From Oceanimonas baumannii (GTDB taxonomy: Bacteria > Pseudomonadota > Gammaproteobacteria > Enterobacterales > Aeromonadaceae), in assembly GCF_002245495.1 (NCBI RefSeq), contig NZ_NQJF01000004.1, positions 1-64,000 on the forward strand: a stretch of 64,000 nt of DNA. The letters are read 5' to 3'. Each line of letters opens with the position of its first letter. The first letter of the stretch is position 1. Positions 40,598-49,038 of the stretch are shown piece by piece. The position numbers were made by a program, and so were the translations under genes. The notes under the pieces were generated by a model. That model was not told the DNA's origin. It searched no databases and saw only the letters and a list, made by a program, of their open reading frames with translations.

Positions 40598-41644
40598 ATG
40601 CAACAAAGCAAACTGGAAAACCGTCAGATAACCCTGGCGTCACGCCCCCAGGGCTCACCCCACAATGATAATTTTGCGCTGAACGTCACCGCCATCCCTG
40701 AGATTCAGGACGGTCAGGTACTGCTGAGAACCGTATATCTCAGCCTGGACCCTTATATGCGCGGCCGTATGAGTGATGCCGAGTCTTACGCCGAGCCGGT
40801 TGCACTGGGAGCTACCATGATTGGCGGTACCATCAACCGGGTGGAGAGCTCCAGACATGCCGGTTTTTCCAAAGGCGACTGGGTGCTGAGCTACGTGGTG
40901 GGCTGGCAGGATTACGGCGTATCAGACGGTACTGATCTGGTAAAACTGGATCCTGCCCAAGCCCCTGTCAGTTACGCCCTGGGCATGCTGGGCATGCCTG
41001 GTTTTACCGCCTACATGGGGCTGAAAGATATTGGTCAGCCCAAGGCCGGTGAAACCCTGGTTGTGGCAGCAGCGACAGGCCCGGTAGGCGCAACCGTGGC
41101 ACAGATTGGCAAGCTGATGGGTTGCAAAGTGGTGGCCATTGCCGGTGGAGAGCAGAAATGCCGGTTTGCCCTGGAAAACCTGGGCGTCGACGCCTGTATC
41201 GATCACAAAGCGGACGACTTTGCCACTCAACTCGCTCAGGCCTGCCCCGATGGCATAGACATTTATTTCGAAAATGTGGGCGGAAAAGTATTTGACGCCG
41301 TACTTCCGTTACTGAACACCAACGCACGTATCCCGGTTTGTGGCACCATTGCCACCTATAATGCCACCGGCCTTCCCGCCGGGCCGGACAGGCTTGGCCT
41401 GCTGATGTCGACCATTCTGGTCAAGCGTCTCACGGTCAAGGGCTTTATTATTTTCGATGACTATGGGCATCGCTACTCTGAGTTTGCATCCGATATGGCC
41501 AACTGGCTGGCGGAAGGCAAAATGCACTATAAAGAGCAGGTGGTTGATGGTCTCGAAAACGCGCCGGAAGCCTTCAGAGGTTTGCTGGAAGGCAAAAACT
41601 TCGGCAAGCTGGTCATCCGGGTCGGCGATGATGAACTGGCTTAA
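40598..41644 (+). CDS. NADPH-dependent MDR oxidoreductase (CurA/YncB type)
   Basis: A 348-residue zinc-free medium-chain dehydrogenase/reductase of the leukotriene B4 dehydrogenase / CurA class. LDPYMRGRMSD is the family hallmark; the nucleotide-binding region is VVAAATGPVGATVAQIGKLMGC (about 150-172). These enzymes reduce the double bond of enones and similar electrophiles. This fits control by a NemR-like electrophile sensor, whose operator lies directly upstream. A terminator follows. Confidence 0.9.
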   Translation: MQQSKLENRQITLASRPQGSPHNDNFALNVTAIPEIQDGQVLLRTVYLSLDPYMRGRMSDAESYAEPVALGATMIGGTINRVESSRHAGFSKGDWVLSYVVGWQDYGVSDGTDLVKLDPAQAPVSYALGMLGMPGFTAYMGLKDIGQPKAGETLVVAAATGPVGATVAQIGKLMGCKVVAIAGGEQKCRFALENLGVDACIDHKADDFATQLAQACPDGIDIYFENVGGKVFDAVLPLLNTNARIPVCGTIATYNATGLPAGPDRLGLLMSTILVKRLTVKGFIIFDDYGHRYSEFASDMANWLAEGKMHYKEQVVDGLENAPEAFRGLLEGKNFGKLVIRVGDDELA

Positions 41645-41674
41645 TAAACCAGGAGCAGCAATTTAAGCATCGTG

Positions 41675-41702
41675 ATGCCGGCCGATAAGCCGGCATTTTT
41701 TT
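41675..41702 (+). terminator. Terminator after the MDR gene
   Basis: ATGCCGGC (41675-41682) and GCCGGCAT (41689-41696) with a six-base loop, followed by a run of T. Confidence 0.88.
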
Positions 41703-41899
41703 CATATCCCATATCCAAACCATTCACCTGCCCGTTTTTTACTCTCTTCGTTTTTACCATTGCCCTTTCCTGCTCCAGCCACCAAAATAGACGCATTTGA
41801 AAACCTCAGGCCCAGACTGGCGGCCTGACACCATCGGGCGGCAGCGTAGTACAAATAAAACGCCGAATGCGCCATATAACGGGATAAGAAAAAGAGCAT

Positions 41900-42240
41900 A
41901 TGCAGCCTGAACCGAATATCCGCCCGGCAATGGCCAGTGATGAATTTGCTTTATTCACCCTGGTTAACCAGCTGCACGAATCGATCTCGGTAGAAAAAAC
42001 GCAATTTGAGGCGGTTTTTACTACCGTACTGCGTGAGCCTCGTCATCGAGACAGACTCGGAAGTGGTTGGCTATGCCTCGGGGTACCGGCATGTCAGCCT
42101 CGGGGTACCGGCATGTCAACTTGGCCAGCTGTGGCCAGGTCGCCTTGCTCGATGAAATCGTGATTAATCCGGCATTACGTGGCCGCAGCTTGGGCCGGAT
42201 ATTACAAAAAATCACTAAAACAGGTCCGGCCCGCTATTAA
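41900..42240 (+). pseudogene. GNAT-family N-acetyltransferase pseudogene
   Basis: The frame from ATG 41900 begins as a normal GNAT domain (IRPAMASDEFALFTLVNQLHE) but shifts phase near 42040. It continues as VIETDSEVVGYASGYRHV in another frame. A perfect 22-bp tandem duplication (42075-42096 and 42097-42118) then shifts it again. After removing one copy, the frame continues through the acetyl-CoA motif DEIVINPALRGRSLGRIL to TAA at 42238-42240. Two separate lesions make this a decayed gene. The product would also be short at the C-terminus. Confidence 0.85.
42075..42118. repeat. Perfect 22-bp tandem duplication
   Basis: GCCTCGGGGTACCGGCATGT plus CA occurs twice in direct succession. Excising one copy restores the reading frame of the GNAT C-terminus, so it is a slippage-type mutation. 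Confidence 0.95.
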
Positions 42241-42281
42241 TATGCCACTGGCCAGCCATCCTCATAACAAGGAGAACAACC

Positions 42282-42476
42282 ATGTCAGAACCATCCAATA
42301 ATCAGCAAGTCACCGTAGTAAATATCAAAATGCCATTTATATCCATGGTGATATTTATGGTGAAGTTTGCCATCGCATCCATCCCCGCCTTTCTTATTCT
42401 GTCGGTCATCTTCGGCCTGCTGGCAATGGTATTCGGCGGCATTTTCCACGGCATGGGAATGATGGACAGTTACTGA
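42282..42476 (+). CDS. Small membrane protein, unknown
   Basis: A 64-residue protein with one long hydrophobic region (about 18-58: MPFISMVIFMVKFAIASIPAFLILSVIF...), either one or two membrane helices, ending GMGMMDSY. AAGGAGA precedes ATG at the right distance. It lies 32 bp before a PepSY protein gene and may be co-transcribed. No family recognised. Confidence 0.6.
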   Translation: MSEPSNNQQVTVVNIKMPFISMVIFMVKFAIASIPAFLILSVIFGLLAMVFGGIFHGMGMMDSY

Positions 42477-42508
42477 GCACGGCGTAATATGTCAGCCAAA
42501 GAGCCCAC

Positions 42509-43117
42509 ATGACCAGAACCAGAAAACTGCACCGCCTGCTGGGGTGTCTGCTGCTACTGCCACTGTTCGGGTGGGCACTGACCGGTGCTGTGTTTTTTAT
42601 CAAGCCCGGATACAAAAGCGCCTTTGAGCCGCTCACGATCAAAACCTATCCGTTGCAGCAAAATACCATTATTACGCCCGGTGCAGACTGGCAGCAAGTG
42701 AAGCTAGTCAAAACGGTACTGGGGCGGCATTTGCTGGTGCAACATAACGGCCAGTGGCAGCATCTGCAACCAGAGCACAATACGCCTATGGCGTTACCCG
42801 CAGAGACCCAGATCAGGTTGCTGTTACAGGACGCCATGACTTCAAACCCGGAGCGTTATGGTCATATTGTTGACCTTGACGGCACCCGTGCCCGTACCAG
42901 CACAGGGGTAAATATCCGCCTGAACTGGAACACCCTGTCTCTGCAGCAGGAAGGTAAAGACACCCGACTTATCAATGGATTGTACCGGGTGCATTACCTG
43001 CAATGGCTGCCATCAGGCCTACTCAATCAGGGGCTGGGGCTGCTGGGGCTGGGGTTGCTGATGAGCATGGCCCTGCTGGGGCTCAGACTGTGCTGGCGGC
43101 GGCCGACACCTCGTTAA
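42509..43117 (+). CDS. PepSY-domain membrane protein
   Basis: A 202-residue protein with an N-terminal membrane helix (LLGCLLLLPLFGWALTGAVFF), a periplasmic part, and a C-terminal helix (LGLLGLGLLMSMALLGLRLCW). The start RKLHRLLG and the final HYLQWL segment resemble the PepSY-associated membrane protein group, often linked to iron or redox functions. No specific function can be assigned. It follows the small membrane protein. Confidence 0.6.
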   Translation: MTRTRKLHRLLGCLLLLPLFGWALTGAVFFIKPGYKSAFEPLTIKTYPLQQNTIITPGADWQQVKLVKTVLGRHLLVQHNGQWQHLQPEHNTPMALPAETQIRLLLQDAMTSNPERYGHIVDLDGTRARTSTGVNIRLNWNTLSLQQEGKDTRLINGLYRVHYLQWLPSGLLNQGLGLLGLGLLMSMALLGLRLCWRRPTPR

Positions 43118-43137
43118 CATCATCACAGGAGACATTC

Positions 43138-43605
43138 ATGAGCTGCATTTTCTGCGATATCGTGGCGGGCAAAGCCCCCTGCCACAAAATATGGGAAGAC
43201 GACGATCATCTGGCATTTTTATCGATCTTTCCCAATACCAAAGGCTTCACCGTGGTGATCCCCAAAGAGCACTACCCCAGCTATGCCTTTGACGCCCCCG
43301 ATGACGTGCTGAGCAAGCTCATCATTGCAACCAAGCACGTAGCGCAGCTGCTGGATCAGTCCTTTGACGATGTAGCTCGCACCGGCCTGTTTTTTGAGGG
43401 ATATGGAGTCGATCACCTGCACAGCAAGCTGTTCCCCATGCATGGCACCGGCAGCAACTCGGCATTTCAGGCCATTGAATCGGTGCGGGATAAATACTTC
43501 GAGCGTTACGAAGGCTATTTATCGTCTCATGACAGCCACCGGGCCGATGATGCCGGGCTGGCCGCCCTGGCGGCCCATATCCGCAGCATTGCTGAACAGG
43601 ATTAA
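43138..43605 (+). CDS. HIT-family nucleotide-binding protein
   Basis: A 155-residue histidine-triad protein. CIFCDIVAGKAPCHKIWEDD is the family start, and VDHLHSKLFPMHG carries the histidine region (HLH...MH), somewhat divergent from the classical HxHxH. CxxC near the N-terminus may bind zinc. Members hydrolyse AMP-linked substrates. I use ATG 43138, with AGGAG upstream; the longer frame lies inside the PepSY gene. Its end overlaps that of the convergent next gene by 4 bp. Confidence 0.85.
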   Translation: MSCIFCDIVAGKAPCHKIWEDDDHLAFLSIFPNTKGFTVVIPKEHYPSYAFDAPDDVLSKLIIATKHVAQLLDQSFDDVARTGLFFEGYGVDHLHSKLFPMHGTGSNSAFQAIESVRDKYFERYEGYLSSHDSHRADDAGLAALAAHIRSIAEQD

Positions 43606-43877
43606 AGAAGGCTGTTGCGCACCAGACCACGCTTTACACTGTTACACAACTTGCCAAAGCGGCGGATTTCATCGAAGTGAGGTGGAATTCCCCGCTTGAC
43701 CTGGTGCTCCCAGTAGCTGAGCTCGGAGTCGAGCAACTCCATCAGCTTTTTGGGGCAGCCAATGCAGTTGTTGCCGGTGCCGCACACAAAGGTGTCGGAT
43801 TCATAAAGAGGAAACGTGACTTTAGCCTGTTCGATAAGCTCGCTCATCGCGGTAAGCCGATCGGGCTTGCGAGGCAT
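43602..43877 (-). CDS. Small cysteine-motif protein, conserved, function unknown
   Basis: A 91-residue protein with CGTGNNCIGCPKK (C-x5-C-x2-C), followed by LLDSELSYWEHQVKRG and FGKLCNSVKRGL. I recall similar uncharacterised proteins in Vibrio and Aeromonas. The three clustered cysteines plus one more could bind a metal or Fe-S cluster, but this is only a suggestion. GGAGAG precedes ATG. Convergent with the HIT gene. Confidence 0.7.
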   Translation of the reverse strand: MPRKPDRLTAMSELIEQAKVTFPLYESDTFVCGTGNNCIGCPKKLMELLDSELSYWEHQVKRGIPPHFDEIRRFGKLCNSVKRGLVRNSLL

Positions 43878-44153
43878 GCTACTCTCCTGCCGCCGTCTGC
43901 GGTGACTGACTGAATACTCTTGCCAGCATACGCCCGCCGGCGCTGTTCACCCTGATCTGCGTCAAGCCAGCTCAGGTTATCCAGAGCGGCTCCCTGCTCT
44001 ACCCGGCCCGGTACAGCGCTGGCCGAGCTGCTTATTTTTACGCCTCCGTTACTGCCAGATATCCCTTCCTGGTCTACATTGGGTCTTGTGTCTGCCGGAT
44101 TGAGATCCGCTGACACAGCCTTCCGTTCAATGCAGCCAACAAGGGAACACACC

Positions 44154-44399
44154 ATGGCGTATATCAACATAGACGGTAAAAAATACGAAAAAGAACTGAT
44201 CGAGCTGGCCCGGGCCCACACCACCGGACGAGGTGAAGGAAAGATTTCCAAAGAGGAAGCGGCCGAATTGCTGAAGTCGGCCAATGATGGCCAGAGTGTA
44301 ACCACCACCGAACGGGAAACCCTGAGTTACATTCGCGAAAACTTCCCGTTTACCGAAGCAGCCGCCAGTTTTTTCGATGCGGAAATGAGCAAGCTTTAA
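44154..44399 (+). CDS. Small soluble protein, unknown
   Basis: An 81-residue acidic helical protein (MAYINIDGKKYEKELIELARAHTTGRGEGKISKEEAAELL...). The GKISKEEAAELLKSANDG stretch looks superficially EF-hand-like but lacks the full loop. AAGGGA precedes ATG 44154. A perfect 14-pair terminator hairpin follows. No function inferred. Confidence 0.6.
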   Translation: MAYINIDGKKYEKELIELARAHTTGRGEGKISKEEAAELLKSANDGQSVTTTERETLSYIRENFPFTEAAASFFDAEMSKL

Positions 44400-44450
44400 G
44401 CCCGAGCGTCTGCCAGCACCCTCGGCAAGCGGCTGAAAACCGCAACCAAA

Positions 44451-44486
44451 TACTAAACGGCTCCCTGCGGAGCCGTTTAGTATTTT
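44451..44486. terminator. Terminator after the 81-residue gene
   Basis: TACTAAACGGCTCC (44451-44464) and GGAGCCGTTTAGTA (44469-44482) are exact complements with a four-base loop, followed by TTTTG. Confidence 0.8.
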
Positions 44487-44599
44487 GACCACATCGGAAG
44501 TCCCCCTACACCAGCAGATAAACCGCCAGACTCTTATGCAGCAGAACTGCAGTGATATAAGAAAATCAGCTCATCATGGATCTGCTGGTTTTGTGTCCC

Positions 44600-44613
44600 C
44601 TGATCTGTATCAA
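44600..44613 (+). promoter_or_regulatory. FNR-type site upstream of a small membrane protein
   Basis: CTGATCTGTATCAA matches TTGAT-N4-ATCAA at nine of ten positions. Its centre at 44606.5 is 41.5 bp upstream of a predicted start near 44648, for which TAGGCT at 44636-44641 would be the -10. That is exactly the class II FNR activator geometry. The gene at 44677 would be the target. Confidence 0.5.
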
Positions 44614-44676
44614 GCCCGCGCCAGCTGATGTGAACTAGGCTAATGAATATGCAGATCAAAAACAGGGAGAGGCGTT

Positions 44677-44904
44677 ATGTCCGACATCATGCTGATCCGG
44701 GTACTTAAAATCGTCATGCTTATTGGCATTACCCTTATTTTACTGGGGGTTTACCTGCATAACAGCCGCTATATGGAAGTACTGGGAGTGAAAGGCATTC
44801 TTGTTAGTGCCGGTTGTGTGGCCATTGGCATGGCTCTGTCCCTGCCGACCAAAATGTACCTCACCTTCGTGCTGATGAAGCGGGAAAACGAGCATTCTTC
44901 CTGA
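44677..44904 (+). CDS. Small membrane protein, two helices, unknown
   Basis: A 75-residue protein with two predicted membrane helices (about 9-27 and 39-60) joined by a short loop (YLHNSRYMEVLGVKG). GGGAGAGG lies upstream of ATG. The promoter region has an FNR-like box at class II distance, so it may be induced when oxygen is low. No family recognised. Confidence 0.6.
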   Translation: MSDIMLIRVLKIVMLIGITLILLGVYLHNSRYMEVLGVKGILVSAGCVAIGMALSLPTKMYLTFVLMKRENEHSS

Positions 44905-44964
44905 TCCGCGAGCACTCGCGGGCGGGCAACATCTCCGGGGCACCCGCCGTCATCGATTCCGGCC

Positions 44965-45462
44965 TTACTTGTCCTTGTCGCGGGTCAGTTTGTCGAGATA
45001 ACCCATTGCAAAGGCCGAAAGCACAAAAGTAATGTGGATAAGCAAATACCACAGGATCTTATCGTTAGAAATATTCTCGGTATTCATAAATATCTTCAGC
45101 AGGTGAATCGACGAGATGGCGACAATCGACGCCGCTACCTTGTTCTTGAGCGAGCCGGCATCCAGTTTGCCCAACCAGCCCAGCTTGTCGTCATTTTCAT
45201 CCACATCCAGCTGTGAAACAAAGTTCTCGTAGCCCGAGAACATCACCATGATGATCAGCCCTCCCACCAGCGTGATATCGATCAACGACAACGTTACCAG
45301 CACCAGGTCCACTTCCTTCATCTGCAGTACATTGGGCAGAATGTGGAAGATCTCCTGAAAGAACTTAATGCCCAGCGCCAGCAATACCAGGCTCAGCCCC
45401 AGGTAAATGGGAGCCATGATCCAGCGGGATGCATACATCAGCTTTTCTATCTGTTTTTCCAT
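44965..45462 (-). CDS. UPF0114 family membrane protein (YqhA-like)
   Basis: A 165-residue inner-membrane protein starting [37 protein letters not shown], the typical UPF0114/TIGR00645 N-terminus. It has about four membrane segments; the [25 protein letters not shown] region is conserved. Function unknown. I use ATG 45462; the open frame to 45573 adds unconserved residues. Confidence 0.88.
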   Translation of the reverse strand: MEKQIEKLMYASRWIMAPIYLGLSLVLLALGIKFFQEIFHILPNVLQMKEVDLVLVTLSLIDITLVGGLIIMVMFSGYENFVSQLDVDENDDKLGWLGKLDAGSLKNKVAASIVAISSIHLLKIFMNTENISNDKILWYLLIHITFVLSAFAMGYLDKLTRDKDK

Positions 45463-45591
45463 TATTATTTTACCTGTGCATAGGCGGAAGAAGCGTTCAG
45501 AGTATCGTGGCCGGCAGCCAGCCAAAAACGTTAATGTAAATCTGAGTCCAGCTCTGCTGCAAGACAAAAACACTTCTGCTCTGCCATCACT

Positions 45592-46209
45592 TCAGTAATC
45601 AAATCCTTGCTGGGCCTTTACACCAGCTTCAAAGGCGTGCTTGAGCGATTGTACTTCACTGACAGTATCAGCCAGTTCAGTGATGGCGCGGTGACAGCCG
45701 CGGCCGGTAATCACCACATGCTGGTGAGCCGGACGGTTTTTCAGCGCAGTCAGCACCCGCTCCAGATCCAGGTAGTGATAGGCCACCATGTAGGTAAGCT
45801 CGTCGAGCAGCACCAGGTCGATGCTCGGGTCGGCCAGCATTTGTTCCGCCGGCAACCAGGTTTGCTCGCAGGCTTCCATGTCTTTTTCCCGGTTCTGGGT
45901 TTCCCAGGTAAAACCGGTGTTCATCACCACAAAGGGTACGCCCACCTTTTGCAACAAATTGCGCTCACCACAGTCCCAGCCGCCTTTGATAAACTGCACC
46001 ACGGCAGCCTTTTTGCCATGTCCCACGGCCCGCGCCACAGTGCCAAAACCGGCAGTACTCTTTCCTTTGCCGTTACCCGTAATCACCATCAGCACACCGC
46101 GTTCTTCGGTGGCCGCCGCCACTTTGGCATCGACCGCTTCCTTTACTTTTTGCTGACGCTGCTGGTGACGTTCGGCTTTTACCTGCTCACGGCTCTGCTC
46201 ATTGCCCAT
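45592..46209 (-). CDS. cobO: Cob(I)alamin/cobyrinic acid a,c-diamide adenosyltransferase
   Basis: A 205-residue BtuR/CobO-type enzyme. The P-loop TGNGKGKSTAGFG (about 44-56) and DLVLLDELTYMV are intact, as is the C-terminal KAQQGFDY. It adds the adenosyl ligand to corrinoids using ATP. It follows cobQ by 10 bp on the same strand, so the two act in corrinoid salvage or synthesis. The N-terminal 35 residues are charged and helical, usual in this family. Confidence 0.93.
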   Translation of the reverse strand: MGNEQSREQVKAERHQQRQQKVKEAVDAKVAAATEERGVLMVITGNGKGKSTAGFGTVARAVGHGKKAAVVQFIKGGWDCGERNLLQKVGVPFVVMNTGFTWETQNREKDMEACEQTWLPAEQMLADPSIDLVLLDELTYMVAYHYLDLERVLTALKNRPAHQHVVITGRGCHRAITELADTVSEVQSLKHAFEAGVKAQQGFDY

Positions 46210-46219
46210 GGTGGTTTCC

Positions 46220-47749
46220 TTATGGCTTGTGCGGGTTCATCTGTTGTTCGAGTAAATCCAGGTTGAGGTGCGTTTCAAGGGTATCGGCCAACCGGTTGAT
46301 GCTGGCTTCACGCTGTTGGTCCAGCGCCACCGCCTGCCGGCTGTGTTCAAGGCCGGCCCAGGCCAGCAAGGCATTGCAGGCCTCTGTGCTGTCAAACACA
46401 CCGTGCAGATAAGTGCCCAGCACCTGGTTATCATCTGACACCATACCATCCGGCTGCGGCTCACCGCCATTGGTTGTCAGCAGCAAAAGGGGAGGATGCT
46501 CCGCCAGCGCTTCGCTCTGGCCACAGTGAATTTCATAACCCTGAACGGCGCAGGGCTCGCCTTCCAGGTGCAGGATGCCGGTGACATTGCGCAGCTGCTT
46601 GCCAATTTCCAGCCGGGTGGTCATCGGCAGATAGCCCAGGCCTTCACTGCTGCCGGCCGCACTTTCAATGCCCTGCGGATCATCAATGCATTGCCCCAGC
46701 ATCTGGTAACCGCCGCAAATACCCATCAGCTTGCCGCCATAACGCAGGTGGCGATTCAGCCATTGTTGCCAGCCATTGGTCTTGAGTACGGTCAGGTCAT
46801 CACGCACCGCCTTGCTGCCGGGCAAAATAACCAGATCGGCAGCCAGACACTGAGCGGGAGCCGAGCCGACGTGTACCCATGTCAGTTCCACCCTCGGATG
46901 CAGACGCAGGGCATCGAAGTCGGTGTGGTTGCTGATGCGCGGAGTCACCAGCACTACTACCCTGAGCGGACGTTCGTCACTGCTGGCCACTGTATGCCGG
47001 GTAATGGCGTCTTCGGCATCCAGCACCAGGTTGTCGAGGTAAGGCACCACCCCCAGCACCGGTTTGCCGGTCAGCTCTTCAATCATGGTCAGGCCGCTTT
47101 CCAGCAGGCCGATATCACCACGGAAACGGTTGATCACCAGCCCCTTTACCCGCGCCTGCTCCGACTCGCTCAGCAGCATCAGGGTGCCGTAAAGCTGGGC
47201 AAACACCCCGCCCTTGTCGATGTCGGCCACCAGGATCACCGGACAATCAGCGACTTCGGCAAAGCCCATATTGGCAATGTCGTTGTCACGCAGGTTGATC
47301 TCGGCGGGACTGCCCGCCCCTTCCACCACTATCCGCTGATAATCCCCTCGCAGGCGTTCAAAGGAATCGAGTATGGCCGCCATCATTTTTTGCTTGTAGT
47401 GACGGGCACCGGGGCCGAAAAAGTCTTTCGCCTCCACCACCGACAGCGCCCTGCCCTGCACAATCACCTGGGCACCGGTGTCGCTCTGGGGCTTGAGCAG
47501 CACCGGATTAAAGTCGGTATGGGCCGGCACCCCGCAGGCTATGGCCTGCAGCGCCTGGGCCCGGCCAATTTCACCGCCGTCGCTGGTCACGGCACTGTTG
47601 AGCGCCATATTCTGCGGTTTGAACGGGGCCACACGCAGACCACGGCGGGCAAATACCCGGCACAGCCCGGCTACCAGGGTGGTTTTGCCGGCATCAGAGG
47701 CAGTGCCCTGCACCATCAGGGTCAAGGCGCTGGAAGCGGATGGAGTCAT
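46220..47749 (-). CDS. cobQ: Cobyric acid synthase
   Basis: A 509-residue amidotransferase that converts adenosylcobyrinic acid a,c-diamide to cobyric acid in four amidations. The N-terminal synthetase part begins [21 protein letters not shown] (ATP-binding) and the C-terminal class I glutamine amidotransferase-like part has the nucleophile in [10 protein letters not shown] and [10 protein letters not shown] use ATG 47749; an internal ATG at 47716 or an earlier start are possible because no clear ribosome site is visible. No cobalamin riboswitch is evident upstream. Confidence 0.92.
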   Translation of the reverse strand: MTPSASSALTLMVQGTASDAGKTTLVAGLCRVFARRGLRVAPFKPQNMALNSAVTSDGGEIGRAQALQAIACGVPAHTDFNPVLLKPQSDTGAQVIVQGRALSVVEAKDFFGPGARHYKQKMMAAILDSFERLRGDYQRIVVEGAGSPAEINLRDNDIANMGFAEVADCPVILVADIDKGGVFAQLYGTLMLLSESEQARVKGLVINRFRGDIGLLESGLTMIEELTGKPVLGVVPYLDNLVLDAEDAITRHTVASSDERPLRVVVLVTPRISNHTDFDALRLHPRVELTWVHVGSAPAQCLAADLVILPGSKAVRDDLTVLKTNGWQQWLNRHLRYGGKLMGICGGYQMLGQCIDDPQGIESAAGSSEGLGYLPMTTRLEIGKQLRNVTGILHLEGEPCAVQGYEIHCGQSEALAEHPPLLLLTTNGGEPQPDGMVSDDNQVLGTYLHGVFDSTEACNALLAWAGLEHSRQAVALDQQREASINRLADTLETHLNLDLLEQQMNPHKP

Positions 47750-47885
47750 GACAGGAGTTGGGCTTGTTTGACACTGCCAGCACCTTAGCACGAATGGGCG
47801 TTGCACTTAAGGTGTAGCATATCCTGCCCGTTACGACTCATGTCAACGGCGTTCAACACCAAGTGATAAAGCAGGCCGACAAACC

Positions 47886-48863
47886 TTATCTTTCAATCTT
47901 ACTCGGCTCTGCCGCAACTTCCCACAAGCAAATAGCCGCAGCCAGGTCTTCCAGTGAAGCGCCTACCGATTTAAACAGGGTGATATCCTGCGCACTCTCG
48001 CGTCCAGGGTGCTGCTCCCCCGTGAGCTGGTACAAGTCGGCACAAATATCCAACATGGTGAATTGACCCTCGTTAATCGCATGATGCAAGTCACCCGCTT
48101 CATCTGCAGCGCCCGCATAGGTGTCAACAAATACGCGGGCTTTCTCTACGCAAGCGGCGTCGGTTTCTCGCATATCGGGGCGAAACGCGCCCACCAGATC
48201 AAGATGACAGCCCGGTGATAACCACTCACCTTTAATCAGTGGTTCAGTAGACAGAGTCGCACAACTGATAATGTCGGCGTCTGTGCATGCAGCAGCCAGA
48301 TCCATAACGGCTTCCACACTGCTAAAGGGTTCACACCCCCCCTGATAACCCTGGTATTGCTTTGCCAATTCCCGTGCTTTTTCGTGGTTACGGCCCCAAA
48401 TGCGCACCCGGCGGATAGGTCGTATGGCGGAATGAGCCTCTATCAGCATGGGAGCCAACCGACCAGTTCCCACTACCAGAAGAGTATCAGCGTCATCGCA
48501 CACTAAATAACGAGCCGCTAATGCCGAAGCCGCAGCGGTACGCCTGCGAGTCAGCTCGGCCCCATCGATACAGGCCAACGGTAATCCCGTCTGACCATCA
48601 CTAAGCAAGTAAGCACCTGATATAGCGGGTAATTCATTGTCTGAGTTATTGGGGAACACATTAATCAGTTTAACCCCTATATATTTCTGATTTTGCCACG
48701 CAGGCATCAGCAGCAGGGTAGCGTCATCTTTTGAACCGGGCAGCGTATGATGATGCCGTGGTGGAGATACCACGTCATTGTGGCGAAAACTATGCTCAAT
48801 CTTATCTATCAGTGCATCCCAGGGTAGCTGGTGGGCTATCTGCTCTGCGGATATTATCTGCAT
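47886..48863 (-). CDS. Ornithine cyclodeaminase / ketimine reductase family enzyme
   Basis: A 325-residue member of the ornithine cyclodeaminase / mu-crystallin family. The NAD(P)-binding motif is LLVVGTGRLAPMLIEAHS, and ISGAYLLSDGQTGLPLACIDGAELTRRRTAAASALAA is the family core. Members include ornithine cyclodeaminase and reductases of cyclic imines (delta1-piperideine- or pyrroline-2-carboxylate). Next to an ALDH7-like dehydrogenase and an FAD amino-acid oxidase, a ketimine reductase making pipecolate is my preferred reading. AGAGG lies upstream of ATG 48863. It follows the aminotransferase gene by 175 bp. Confidence 0.8.
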   Translation of the reverse strand: MQIISAEQIAHQLPWDALIDKIEHSFRHNDVVSPPRHHHTLPGSKDDATLLLMPAWQNQKYIGVKLINVFPNNSDNELPAISGAYLLSDGQTGLPLACIDGAELTRRRTAAASALAARYLVCDDADTLLVVGTGRLAPMLIEAHSAIRPIRRVRIWGRNHEKARELAKQYQGYQGGCEPFSSVEAVMDLAAACTDADIISCATLSTEPLIKGEWLSPGCHLDLVGAFRPDMRETDAACVEKARVFVDTYAGAADEAGDLHHAINEGQFTMLDICADLYQLTGEQHPGRESAQDITLFKSVGASLEDLAAAICLWEVAAEPSKIER

Positions 48864-49038
48864 ACACACCTCTGTAAATATACCGTCACTGCTTCTCTGA
48901 AATTCAGTCAGACAAGCAGAGTTAACCCTTCAAAAAGAGTGAGCCCTGACGACACCGTTTGGCTTCAACATCGGAGATGGCCATGACAGATCTCGGTTCA
49001 TTTTTACTGATGAGCTGTATTTTCCGCTCCCTCGATAC

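Noticed and set aside
43952-43965. FNR-like CTGATCTGCGTCAA between two small genes
   Set aside because: Only 8 of 10 consensus positions and no -10 element at the expected distance in either direction.
46496-47788. A 430-codon plus-strand frame opposite cobQ
   Set aside because: Antisense shadow; cobQ motifs are on the minus strand.
47750-47885. Cobalamin riboswitch upstream of cobQ
   Set aside because: The gap is short and contains no B12-box-like sequence that I can identify.
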